A DNA stretch of 64,000 nt from Lentisphaeria bacterium (GTDB lineage Bacteria; Verrucomicrobiota; Lentisphaeria; Oligosphaerales; Oligosphaeraceae): NCBI GenBank assembly GCA_016288215.1, contig JAEEYQ010000051.1, forward strand, positions 28,890 through 92,889. The letters run 5' to 3'. Positions 8,455-16,471 of the stretch are shown piece after piece; within the stretch, counting starts at the first letter, position 1, and each line of letters opens with the position of its first letter. Below the pieces are notes generated by a model. That model worked only from the letters and a program-made list of their open reading frames with translations. It was not told the origin of the DNA and did not search any database. The position numbers and the translations under genes are program-made.

Positions 8455-11349
8455 CTACTTTTTCAGCGCCGCGAGCGCCTTCAGAAGTCGGACGGCGTTG
8501 CGGTCAAGAAGGTCGTAGTCCTTTCCCGTGTTCCAGAAGAGGGTGCTCTGGGAGATTGCGGCGACGACCTCCGCAGGGGCCTCCGCAAGCGCCTTTTCGG
8601 CGGCCGCCAGAGCGGGATGGTTCGGATTGGCGGTCTTCACACGGGCGATTTCCGCCTCCAGCATCTTCACATACTCGAAATCCGCGATGCTCTCGCGAAT
8701 TCCCTCCGCCTGCTTCGAATCGGTGGGAGGGCCATCGCGCGACACGAAATAGGGACTGAATTCAGTGTTATTTCTGACGTAGATGTCCCATGAGTCGCCG
8801 ACTCCCGCCGTGTCTCCGAATGCCCAGAAGAAGGAGCCATTCGCCTTAATCTGATGGCACTGCCATGCCTGTCCGCGCCAATAGTGGAGCGGATCGAGCT
8901 GCTTTGAGGGGCCGGAGCATGAATAGAGCCAAAGCTTACGGCCGTCTTCTCGCTGCCGGTTGTAGAAGTCCTTGAAACTCTGGCCGTAGCCTATCATCAT
9001 GGGGGTGTTCGGGCAGAGAATGTCCGTGAGGGAGAAGGCCTCTGGCATGCCCTGCTCCGGATATGGCCAAATCGGGTCCTGGAAGAACTGCATTTTGAGA
9101 TTCCCTTTGCGGACGGCCTTGAAGAAATCGACGACGATTTGATCCACCTCTAACGTATTTGGCTCATCCATAAAGAGAAAGACAAGTTGTTCCGGCTTCA
9201 GCTTCAGATCGGACATGTGGTCCTCAAGGGCCTTGAAATAGTCGATCAGCATGTTCGCGCAGCGTGGATTGCGGATTGGCTCGTCGAAGAACTCTGTCTT
9301 GCTCATGAAATTGGCGATGCAGTAGAAATGCGCCGCTGGCCAGTCCTCCGTCCATGCGTCGAATCTTGAGAAATCCAGTTCAGCGGCGTTGACGAGACGC
9401 CCCTCCGCATCGAAATTCGGATTCATCGGCATCACGTCTGTCTTGGCCCATGTGGAGTTCACGCCAATTTCACGAAGCATCTCGATGTTCGCGATGCGGT
9501 TCATGTCATTGTATGTGCCTGCGTACTCCCAACCGCCCACATTGAGCTGCGGATCCTTCGGGAAGTCGATGTCGACGATCTCGACATTCATCACAATGTT
9601 CGGGTTCTTCAGGCCCTTGACCTTCACTTTGGCGGAATAGGTTCCCGCCTTGGCGCTTGGCTTGTGGCACATGATCCAAATCTGCACATTGCAGCCTGCC
9701 GGAACCGTGACCTTCGCCTTGCCGCCCACCATCTCCAGTTCTCTCAGAGCGGAGGAAAGGGTCTCGCTCTCAATGGTGTCTGTCACAACAGCCTGAAGCA
9801 CTTTGATGCCAAGCGAGCGGCTGAAGGCGGAAACATCAATGGCAAACTCCTGCGGCTGGTCCGTGGGATTGGCGATGCTAAACGCATCGGAGCGGACTTC
9901 GCCGCGCATCATCGTCACCGCCAGACTCACCTTCTTCTTGTATTCAGGCGCATTTCCAATGAGCGTCACATTCTCCCAACGGTTGCTCTTCCATGCAAAC
10001 GGCTTCGCATAGCCTTTTGCACGCTGCGCAAAAGCGTTGAGCGCCAGAATCTTAGCGGAAAGCGGATAATTGGCAAGCGGCAGTTCGCTGCTGGTCGTTG
10101 CCACATCTTCCGCAATGTGGAACGCCTGGAGGCCCTGCGTGCATTCTCCTGCCTGCGCAGAGAGCCTCCCCCTATCCGCTTCTGACAGAGAAGCGAGACT
10201 GTCCTTCATGCCCTCCATAATGGAGTCCATATCCAGAGACAATCGTTTCCAAATCAATGACGCGGCGTGTGTCTTCTCCAGTACATCCGTGAAATCGCCG
10301 TCCTTGGCTGAAATCGTGTAATGGCCCGGCAGATTGAGCCAAGCCTCATCGCCGCCATAGACTTCCACCTCGTCACAGAAGATGCCAGAGACACCTTTCA
10401 CCAAGAAGGCGACGTAGCGCCCTTTGGCACGAAACTCCTCCGTCTCATACGTGAACGTGGAGTACGTGGCGTTGTCAGGGGCCTTCTTGCCACGGGTGCC
10501 ATAATAGGTCAAATCCCCCAGAAGCTGCCAGTTTTCCTTGTCTTCAGAGGCGAAAACCAATATTGAATTCGGCCATTGAACCCCTGCCGTGCCTGCCGCA
10601 CAGGACCATGCCGCACCGCTTATCGGCTCGGTCCTGCCCAGGTCCACAATCACGATGGGGGGCAGGTTGCAATACCAGCCAACGGTCGTTTTCTGCGTCC
10701 AGAAGTACCCCTCCGTCCGGACACCGTCCGTCAATTGCACGGCATCGTCAGGGTCCTTGCAAAGGGGATAGTCCGGATCCGTGGTCAGCGTGTAGGGTTT
10801 ATTCAATGCCATGTTCCGGTTGTGGGGCGTTGAAATCCGCTGCGGCCTTTTGGCGGCCTCCTCACGGGGCAAGATTTCGAAACTGTCGAAGAAGACCCTG
10901 CCGTCACCATCGCCTGACAGCGAGAGAACATGCTCCTCGCCCGCTCCGCTTTTGAAGGGCAGCATGGCGGATTGCCACGCCGTCTTCGGAGCCAGAGGAG
11001 AAAAGGCCAGAAGATTCTTTCCTGCGGAGTCCTTCACGGCAATGCGGGGTTTGGCTCCTTCGCTCTTGTACCAGAACAGCAGCGTGAAGTCCGTGTTCGG
11101 CTCAAGGGCGATCTTCTGCGTCAACGGCCCCGCGTCCTTTGTCGACATGAATCGGATGGAGGTGGCGTCATCACTGCCATCAGCATCCTCAAACGCCCAA
11201 CCGCCGACGGCAGGCTTCTCCATTGTCCAAAAGGGCGGCATCGCCTCGCTGTCCGTCGGCCGTTCATTGAAGAAGCCGTTCTTCACAATCGTATCGGCCA
11301 TGACGCCCAAGGTCAAGGCAAATATCAGCGCCCATCGTCTTACAGACAT
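8455..11349 (-). CDS. Large secreted discoidin-domain protein, glycoside-hydrolase-like (DUF4091-type C-terminus)
   Basis: Secreted 964-residue protein. Signal peptide at residues 1-19 (WALIFALTLGVMAD). Residues 20-175 form a beta-rich binding module ending VFFDSFEILPREE. Residues about 190-340 resemble an F5/8 type C (discoidin) domain: NMALNKPYTLT, then IVIVDLGRTEPISG and FASEDKENWQLLGD. The C-terminal half resembles DUF4091-type proteins of a TIM-barrel fold: VGGWEYAGTYND, FLFMDEPNTLEVDQ, WLYSCSGPSKQLDP, WRGQAWQCHQIKANGSFFWAFGD and IRESIADFEYVKMLE. A role in degrading a complex glycan is likely but unproven. I chose ATG 11349, which has GAGAAGGAATT before it; the frame is open 15 codons further upstream without a comparable site. 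Confidence 0.7.
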   Translation of the reverse strand: MSVRRWALIFALTLGVMADTIVKNGFFNERPTDSEAMPPFWTMEKPAVGGWAFEDADGSDDATSIRFMSTKDAGPLTQKIALEPNTDFTLLFWYKSEGAKPRIAVKDSAGKNLLAFSPLAPKTAWQSAMLPFKSGAGEEHVLSLSGDGDGRVFFDSFEILPREEAAKRPQRISTPHNRNMALNKPYTLTTDPDYPLCKDPDDAVQLTDGVRTEGYFWTQKTTVGWYCNLPPIVIVDLGRTEPISGAAWSCAAGTAGVQWPNSILVFASEDKENWQLLGDLTYYGTRGKKAPDNATYSTFTYETEEFRAKGRYVAFLVKGVSGIFCDEVEVYGGDEAWLNLPGHYTISAKDGDFTDVLEKTHAASLIWKRLSLDMDSIMEGMKDSLASLSEADRGRLSAQAGECTQGLQAFHIAEDVATTSSELPLANYPLSAKILALNAFAQRAKGYAKPFAWKSNRWENVTLIGNAPEYKKKVSLAVTMMRGEVRSDAFSIANPTDQPQEFAIDVSAFSRSLGIKVLQAVVTDTIESETLSSALRELEMVGGKAKVTVPAGCNVQIWIMCHKPSAKAGTYSAKVKVKGLKNPNIVMNVEIVDIDFPKDPQLNVGGWEYAGTYNDMNRIANIEMLREIGVNSTWAKTDVMPMNPNFDAEGRLVNAAELDFSRFDAWTEDWPAAHFYCIANFMSKTEFFDEPIRNPRCANMLIDYFKALEDHMSDLKLKPEQLVFLFMDEPNTLEVDQIVVDFFKAVRKGNLKMQFFQDPIWPYPEQGMPEAFSLTDILCPNTPMMIGYGQSFKDFYNRQREDGRKLWLYSCSGPSKQLDPLHYWRGQAWQCHQIKANGSFFWAFGDTAGVGDSWDIYVRNNTEFSPYFVSRDGPPTDSKQAEGIRESIADFEYVKMLEAEIARVKTANPNHPALAAAEKALAEAPAEVVAAISQSTLFWNTGKDYDLLDRNAVRLLKALAALKK

Positions 11350-11481
11350 AGATAATTCCTTCTCTATCAATGTATTAGGACATACTGCATCCATTGCGGA
11401 GACCGATGAGGGTTTAGATGCCGATGGCCCATTACATGAAAGGCGGGTCTTCCCTCAAAGGAAAACCCGCCCTTGTCGTCG

Positions 11482-11628
11482 TCAATACGGCAAGCCGAGA
11501 CCGCCGCCTGCCCATCCAGGAGGCGTATTCCATGGCAGATCGCCAGCCGTCTCACTGGGTTGGGAGATGCAGCCCGCGATTAGCAACGCCATCGCCAGCA
11601 ACACTGCCCACAGCACTCCGCGTCTCAT
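11482..11628 (-). CDS. 48-residue lipoprotein, last gene of an envelope operon
   Basis: This tiny product begins MRRGVLWAVLLAMALLIAGC, a textbook lipoprotein signal with lipobox LIAGC, so the mature lipoprotein would start at Cys20 with only 29 residues. The tail is acidic then Trp/Pro/Gly-rich: DLPWNTPPGWAGGGLGLPY. The frame is open further upstream, but the lipobox fixes this start. It lies 23 bases after the 32-residue membrane peptide gene and shares its direction, so it is probably co-transcribed with it and with the coiled-coil gene at 11775. I recognise no named family. A structural or anchoring role at the envelope is inference. Confidence 0.7.
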   Translation of the reverse strand: MRRGVLWAVLLAMALLIAGCISQPSETAGDLPWNTPPGWAGGGLGLPY

Positions 11629-11651
11629 GGAAACCGCTCCGCCGTCGAGCC

Positions 11652-11750
11652 TTACAGGATGAACAACGCCTTCATTTCCAGAAACTGGAACACCAACGTC
11701 GCCGCCATGGCCAGAGTGGCGACCAGCATGCAAAAGCCAAAGAACTTCAT
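11652..11750 (-). CDS. 32-residue single-pass membrane peptide
   Basis: Very short gene: ATG 11750 to TAA at 11652. The product is MKFFGFCMLVATLAMAAT followed by LVFQFLEMKALFIL. Almost the whole peptide is hydrophobic, with one Glu-Met-Lys patch near the end, suggesting one membrane helix. AGGAAAGGCGATATC before the ATG is a good ribosome site. It starts 24 bases after the stop of the coiled-coil gene and ends 23 bases before the lipoprotein gene, which supports translation within an operon. Function is unknown; a subunit or assembly factor for its neighbour is one idea. Confidence 0.65.
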   Translation of the reverse strand: MKFFGFCMLVATLAMAATLVFQFLEMKALFIL

Positions 11751-11774
11751 GATATCGCCTTTCCTGTCCTGTGA

Positions 11775-13019
11775 TTAGTTGTCCGCCATGTCCTCGCCGG
11801 AGAGCACGACCACCGCGCCGACGGGAATGTCCAGGTTCTTGCTGGCGGTGATGATTTCCGCCATGGAGATCTTCTCCTCCAGCTTCACGATGCGGGCGCT
11901 GGCAAGATATTTGCCCTCGTAGGAGATGGCGATCGTCATGTCCATCATGACCTTGTCATGGCCCATGTCGATGATGACGTAGTTCCATTCGGGATTGAAC
12001 AGCAGGACTTTGCCGCGGAGGTCATAGTCGATTTTGCTCTTGTCGGTCATCTTCTTGACGATGTTTTCGCTGTCATCGCCATGCTTGCGCAGACGGGCCT
12101 CCATCTCCTCTTTGTCCTCATTGGCCTTCTTCAGGTCGGTCTCCAGCTTGGCAACCTGGTTCTCCAGCTTCGCGCGGGTCTCCTTCAGATCGGCGATGGT
12201 GACTTTGGCCTTCGCCAGCTCTTCCAGGCGGGCATTGATGCGCTGGCAGTCCACTTGCAGGCTGGCCAGAGCCTGGGCATAGTCCTTGCCGCCCAGATTG
12301 TCGAATTCCGTGCTCCAGTCGTTGTAGGCGGTCATCTGCTGAGGAAGTCCCTTCATGGCCGTCTCCATGGCCTTGCTGCGGTCCGCCACCAGCTGAGTGG
12401 CCTTCTCCAAGCCCGTCAGACCCGGCTTGCAGTTGAAGGCGATGCTGACATCGCCCTCATCGCTGGTCTTCGTCTCCCGTTCGGAGAAGATGCGGGGGTT
12501 CAGGTTGTAGCCCAACGCGCGGGCGGTGGCCACCAACGTGCCGGCCATCTGGGCGTCACGGGCCTTGACGGCCTGCGCCATGGCAACGCCCTCTTTCGCC
12601 TTGTCCGCATAGGCGCTGAGCTTGTTCAAATCCTCAACCGCCATGTCCTCTTCGGAAAGGCCAAGGGCAATGCCCATGTCGGACACCGCTTTGGCCAAGT
12701 CGCCGCGCTGGCTGTTCACGCTGCCGGCCAGAGAAACCACCTTGTCAATGGTGCTCTTGTAGCCGGAGGGATTCTCCTTGTAACTGGGCCAGCCCAGAGA
12801 GCCGTCTTCCTTCTCTCCAGCCGTGAACGACACCGACGAGGCCGTGCCGCTGTTGGTGCCCGAATCCAACTTCTGCGCAATGGACGCCACGCCTGTGGAC
12901 AAATCCGCCGCACGGCCCACAAATCCCTCGCGCTGTTTCGAAATCATGAAACTCAAAACCGCCGCCGCAATGGCCAGAATGGCTGCGATGGGCCCAAAAA
13001 CCTTTCCAAGACTACCCAT
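11775..13019 (-). CDS. Membrane-anchored coiled-coil protein of unknown function
   Basis: The 414-residue product starts MGSLGKVFGPIAAILAIAAA, one N-terminal membrane helix (about residues 7-27), with the rest probably periplasmic. A long charged coiled coil lies around residues 255-320 (LEELAKAKVTIADLKETRAK and on). The last 90 residues form a compact beta-rich domain: GKVLLFNPEWNYVIIDMG, then YEGKYLASARIVKLEEKISM and IPVGAVVVLSGED. I have seen similar C-terminal domains in PVC-group proteins but know no function. The ATG at 13019 has AAGGAGTTTCGTTC; frame upstream is open but unsupported. It leads the operon with the peptide genes at 11652 and 11482. Confidence 0.75.
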   Translation of the reverse strand: MGSLGKVFGPIAAILAIAAAVLSFMISKQREGFVGRAADLSTGVASIAQKLDSGTNSGTASSVSFTAGEKEDGSLGWPSYKENPSGYKSTIDKVVSLAGSVNSQRGDLAKAVSDMGIALGLSEEDMAVEDLNKLSAYADKAKEGVAMAQAVKARDAQMAGTLVATARALGYNLNPRIFSERETKTSDEGDVSIAFNCKPGLTGLEKATQLVADRSKAMETAMKGLPQQMTAYNDWSTEFDNLGGKDYAQALASLQVDCQRINARLEELAKAKVTIADLKETRAKLENQVAKLETDLKKANEDKEEMEARLRKHGDDSENIVKKMTDKSKIDYDLRGKVLLFNPEWNYVIIDMGHDKVMMDMTIAISYEGKYLASARIVKLEEKISMAEIITASKNLDIPVGAVVVLSGEDMADN

Positions 13020-13054
13020 GAACGAAACTCCTTGTTGTGTTCGACTTGTTTGTT

Positions 13055-13078
13055 GCCTATTATATAATATGTAAATAC
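13055..13078 (-). promoter_or_regulatory. AT-rich near-palindrome upstream of the coiled-coil operon
   Basis: The + strand reads CTATTATATAATATGTAAAT. It lies about 40 bases before the start codon, a sensible place for a promoter -10 region. It resembles the elements at 15922, 22682, 41672 and 60406. Confidence 0.45.
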
Positions 13079-13225
13079 ACGATTCCGATTGACACCGCCC
13101 CGCCGCGGTAACCATCCACGACGACAGCAATAATCAATTAAGACTCAAATTACTACTCAAAGGAAACATTGCAAGTTTTCATGACATTTTTTTTGCGAAA
13201 ATCTCCGACAAAACAGCATTTTTTT

Positions 13226-14167
13226 TCAAAAATCGCCCTGCCCCCCCCGAAAAAGAAGGAAAACGGGGTTTCCAAAAGCCATCCACAGAAAGCCGGCGGC
13301 CGCCAAAAAGGGGGCAAAGGGCAAACTGGGGCGGCCGCGGCCTTTTGGGAACAGAGGGGCCAAGACGCCATAGAGGAAGCCAAGTACGGAAGCGAGAAGC
13401 AGGATGAAGATGCAGGCGTCCGCCCCGAAGAAGGCGCCAAGCATGGCCAGCAGCTTCACGTCGCCGTAGCCCATGATGTCCCGCTTCCGTTTGGTGAAGC
13501 CCCACCAGACCCGCTTGCCGGCTTCGGCCACCACGGCCAAAAGACAGAATCCCATCAGCAGCCCCAAAAGCCAGTCCATCGCCGCGGCCGCCAGCGGCAG
13601 CCGGGCGGGCCAGTCCGCTCCGCCCACGCGCTCCAAGGCCCAATGGCAAATCAGATTGCCCGCCGCCGGGTCATCCGGCCGGCTCAAAGCCAGCCGACTC
13701 ATGGGGAAGCCAGCCGCCAGACAGAGAGCCAGCCCCATGCCGGTGAACGTGAGGCTGTCCGGAACAATTCGATGCTCCAAATCAATCAGCGCCGCGCACA
13801 AAAGCGCGGAGACAACGAAAAAATATCCACCAATTATTGAGATGGGAAGTTGCCGTTGAGCAACCTGATGCCATATTATCCAAAAGAGAATTCCTGTGGC
13901 GGACTCTCCCAGCGGATAGCGGACGGAAATCGGAAGGCCGCAGCCGCTGCACCGCCCCCGCAGACACAGCCAGCTGATGATGGGAATGTTCTCCCATGGC
14001 CGAATGGCATGGTTGCATTTCGGACAGTGGCTGGGGGGATACAGGAGGGACTCCCCTCGGGGCAACCGCCACACCACCACATTCAGAAAACTGCCAACCA
14101 CACAACCCAGACAGAATACACATGCACTCAAAAATCCACCATATGCCTGTAGGGATGTCCAATCCAT
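13226..14167 (-). CDS. pilD: Prepilin peptidase/N-methyltransferase (A24 family)
   Basis: Inner-membrane aspartic peptidase that cleaves and N-methylates type IV prepilins or type II secretion pseudopilins. The 313-residue product has the full form: an N-terminal cytosolic loop with two zinc Cys pairs (C48-x2-C51 and C73-x2-C76), membrane helices, the first catalytic Asp in ALIDLEHRIVPD (D129) and the second in GYGDVKLLAMLGAFFG. VGSFLNVVVWRLPRGES near residue 25 is characteristic. An extra hydrophilic loop follows the first Asp segment. No pilin or secretion gene is in this window. Its start lies 13 bases inside the 5' end of the divergent gene at 14155 if that start is right. The symbol is used in the generic sense. 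Confidence 0.92.
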   Translation of the reverse strand: MDWTSLQAYGGFLSACVFCLGCVVGSFLNVVVWRLPRGESLLYPPSHCPKCNHAIRPWENIPIISWLCLRGRCSGCGLPISVRYPLGESATGILFWIIWHQVAQRQLPISIIGGYFFVVSALLCAALIDLEHRIVPDSLTFTGMGLALCLAAGFPMSRLALSRPDDPAAGNLICHWALERVGGADWPARLPLAAAAMDWLLGLLMGFCLLAVVAEAGKRVWWGFTKRKRDIMGYGDVKLLAMLGAFFGADACIFILLLASVLGFLYGVLAPLFPKGRGRPSLPFAPFLAAAGFLWMAFGNPVFLLFRGGQGDF

Positions 14168-14898
14168 TGTTCACCTGTCCCGCCGCCGGCCACCGTCTTT
14201 TGACGGCGACGACCGCGCTGATTCTTCTCTGTCTTGCCTTCACGTCATCCGCCCTGGAGCCGGAGGCCCTCAAAGGCGCATGGAGCTTCGTCTTCTATGA
14301 ACGGGTGGCCGGCGCCACGTCCCTGATGCCGCCACCGCCAGTCTTCGATGCCTTCGACATTCTTGACGAAAGCCATATCTTATTGCGCTTCAACACCAAA
14401 GCCAGTTCCATCACCGCCGACTACACGTTGGAGGACGATGTGATTTCCTTCCAATTCACCATGCCTGAACGCGCGGAACCGGTCTCCTTCAAGGCCAAGC
14501 TACGCCTTCAGCCGGAGGAACATACGCTGATTCTCCATGGACGGAACAGCGACGCCGTCTACCTTCGGAGCGAAGATCTGAAGTCCCCTGCCCTGGTGGC
14601 CGGCAACTGGCAGAATCAAGGTCGCCATCAGGAGACCCTGTCCCTTGGCCGCGGCGGTGAATTCGCCATGCTTCCCACCCGGATGGCCGGCATCTTCCGT
14701 CTATGGTCCTCCAAAAAGGCGCTGACCATGACGCTCATCGCCAAACTGCCCAGCGGAATCTGGTGCACCTTCCTTTGGGAAATCACCCAAAAGGACGACA
14801 CGCTGACCATGGTCCCCATCAACGCCAAAGGCCCTCAGAAGAAGAAGGCCACGTTTTGGAAACGTTGCCTGGACATCAAGCCGCCGGAAGCCAATTAG
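14155..14898 (+). CDS. Secreted protein of unknown function, two lipocalin-like halves
   Basis: The frame is open from 13996; I place the start at ATG 14155 (MSNPLFTCPAAGHRLL), giving 247 residues with a hydrophobic signal (TATTALILLCLAFTSSALE). ATG 14143 is equally possible, and no ribosome site is clear for either. The mature protein seems to hold two similar beta-sheet halves: one from LKGAWSFVFYERV and one from LVAGNWQNQGRHQETLSLG, each like the first strand of a lipocalin-type barrel. I know no specific family. It diverges from the prepilin peptidase, and the two 5' ends overlap slightly, so their promoters must lie inside each other's coding region. Confidence 0.6.
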   Translation: MSNPLFTCPAAGHRLLTATTALILLCLAFTSSALEPEALKGAWSFVFYERVAGATSLMPPPPVFDAFDILDESHILLRFNTKASSITADYTLEDDVISFQFTMPERAEPVSFKAKLRLQPEEHTLILHGRNSDAVYLRSEDLKSPALVAGNWQNQGRHQETLSLGRGGEFAMLPTRMAGIFRLWSSKKALTMTLIAKLPSGIWCTFLWEITQKDDTLTMVPINAKGPQKKKATFWKRCLDIKPPEAN

Positions 14899-15041
14899 CA
14901 ATTCGCGTGTGCCTTATGGATTCCCCGGGGCGGGAGGACGGCGACAGGAGGCTCTCTAAGACACTGCATTGCAAAGTGTTATATACAACATCCTGCAATG
15001 CAGCAACTTAACCCAAACCTCCAGCGGTGTTCCGCATCCCG

Positions 15042-15857
15042 CTACCATCTGGCGCACGCCCCCAGAACACGGCACACCTCGTCCGTGCTGCAGGTTTTGC
15101 CGAATTCGGAGGAGATGCAGCCGGTGTAGCCCGTCTCCACGATGGCTTTGAAGATGTTCGTGTAGTTCAACTCGCCCGTGCCCGGCTCATGCCGCCCCGG
15201 ATTGTCGCCAAAATGATAATGGCCGATTTCCTTCGCGTAGGTCTGGATGTTGCGGATCACATCCCCTTCGCTAATCTGCTGATGATAAACGTCAAAGAGG
15301 AATTTGACGGCGGGGCTGTCGATGGCGCGGACCAATGCGGCGGCCTGATCGGAGTAGACCAGCGCGTAGCCGGCGTGGTTCACTTTCACGTTCAGCGCCT
15401 CGAAGACCATGGTGATGCCCGCGTCCTCCAGCATGGGAGCCACGCGGCGGCCGGCCACGGCCAAGTTGTCCATCTGCTGTTGCAGGGACATGTCGGAGCG
15501 TTGGGCGCCGGTCAGTGCCAACACGGTCTTCGTGCCCAAAGCCTTGGCGTTGACGATGGACTGGCGGATTTCCGTCTCGAACTGGTCATGGAAGGCCGGA
15601 TTGACCGGGCCGTCGCCATTGATGGTGCCGCTGCTGCTGATGGCTCCCACTTCAATCCCAAGCTCTTGGCATTTGGCGCGAACCGCCTCTTTGTCCGTCC
15701 AGTTGCAGGCGCCCAAATCCTCAAAGGCGGGGAAGCCATAGGCGGCCACCTGCTCCACCATCTCCACATGGCTCATGTCCGAAAACCATCCGCACATGAG
15801 CGCAATCTTCGCCTTAATCCCTGCGCCGTATTTCGTTACATTCAAATCCAATGGCAT
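15042..15857 (-). CDS. Hydroxypyruvate isomerase-like TIM-barrel protein
   Basis: The 271-residue product belongs to the xylose-isomerase-like TIM-barrel superfamily and resembles hydroxypyruvate isomerase (hydroxypyruvate to tartronate semialdehyde). Seen motifs: MVFEALNVKVNHAGYAL with a metal-ligand Glu, LFDVYHQQISEGD with an Asp/His metal site, and GHYHFGDNPGRHEPGTGELN, close to the GHxQIAxxPGRxEPxxGE signature of Hyi. The true substrate could be another ketose or inosose, since this family is often misnamed. ATG 15857 has AAGGAGAGCACA in front. A strong AT-rich element (15922-15950) precedes it. It lies between carbohydrate-related genes, which supports a sugar role. Confidence 0.75.
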   Translation of the reverse strand: MPLDLNVTKYGAGIKAKIALMCGWFSDMSHVEMVEQVAAYGFPAFEDLGACNWTDKEAVRAKCQELGIEVGAISSSGTINGDGPVNPAFHDQFETEIRQSIVNAKALGTKTVLALTGAQRSDMSLQQQMDNLAVAGRRVAPMLEDAGITMVFEALNVKVNHAGYALVYSDQAAALVRAIDSPAVKFLFDVYHQQISEGDVIRNIQTYAKEIGHYHFGDNPGRHEPGTGELNYTNIFKAIVETGYTGCISSEFGKTCSTDEVCRVLGACARW

Positions 15858-15921
15858 TGTGCTCTCCTTCGTCTGGATTGTGAACCGTTCTACGGCCATG
15901 AGGCAACGATGCCCCGCGGCC

Positions 15922-15950
15922 CTATACCATATATTATATATAATATGTAT
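15922..15950. promoter_or_regulatory. AT-rich near-palindrome upstream of the hydroxypyruvate-isomerase-like gene
   Basis: On the + strand CTATACCATATATTATATAT continues into AATATGTAT. The arms ATACCATAT and ATATGTAT make an imperfect palindrome. It lies 65-93 bases upstream of the minus-strand start. The same TATACCATAT-TATA text recurs upstream of genes at 22714, 41608 and 60436, in either orientation. Confidence 0.55.
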
Positions 15951-15982
15951 AAAAGAAAACCGTCGCCGACTCCGCGCGACGA

Positions 15983-16462
15983 CTACGCCTTCAACGCCCC
16001 TAGCCCCCGCTTGACCCGCTCTTCGTTCATCCGCTGCCAAAGGGCGGGATGCTTCAGAAGCTCTCGATTCAGACGGCCCGTGCTCATGTTCAACAACGCC
16101 GCCGCCTCCGACACGCGAAACGCCGTCGCCTCCAACGCGTCCATCATGCACGCCGCCCAGCGGGCAAACGCGGCCGCATGGACGCCAGGGATCTCCTCCG
16201 TCCAGTCCACCGACGGCTCCCGCCAGTTCAGTGCCATCTCCAGCCGAAGCTTCCGCAAGGCGTTCTGGCGGTTAAGATGCTGCGAGCGAGTCACATCGTC
16301 CATGGCGGACAGGCCACGGGGCTCATAGGTCACCCGCACCGCCGTCGAGGTCTTGTTCCGCTTCTGACCGCCGGGGCCAACGCCGCGACAAGCCTCGCAA
16401 CGGCAGAGACGCAGAAGCGCCTCGTCGTCCATTCGAAGCAGTTCGTCCCGTGTCGGCTCCAT
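15983..16462 (-). CDS. Peptide chain release factor-like protein with GGQ motif
   Basis: This 159-residue product carries the RF-1 catalytic domain: CRGVGPGGQKRNKTSTAVRV with GGQ at residues 31-33, the motif that drives peptidyl-tRNA hydrolysis on ribosomes. It lacks the stop-codon recognition domains of RF1/RF2, so it is likely a rescue factor of the ArfB/YaeJ/Pth4 type or a related stand-alone protein. It differs from ArfB in the tail: instead of a short basic tail it has a 90-residue helical extension (VDWTEEIPGVHAAAFARWAA onward). The gene begins 9 bases after the amidohydrolase stop, implying co-transcription. GGGAGG lies unusually close to the ATG. Confidence 0.8.
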   Translation of the reverse strand: MEPTRDELLRMDDEALLRLCRCEACRGVGPGGQKRNKTSTAVRVTYEPRGLSAMDDVTRSQHLNRQNALRKLRLEMALNWREPSVDWTEEIPGVHAAAFARWAACMMDALEATAFRVSEAAALLNMSTGRLNRELLKHPALWQRMNEERVKRGLGALKA

Positions 16463-16471
16463 GCCTCCCTT

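Noticed and set aside
11958..13067. Long open frame on the + strand opposite the coiled-coil gene
   Set aside because: Leucine/glycine-rich mirror of a GC-rich gene; no motif and no ribosome site.
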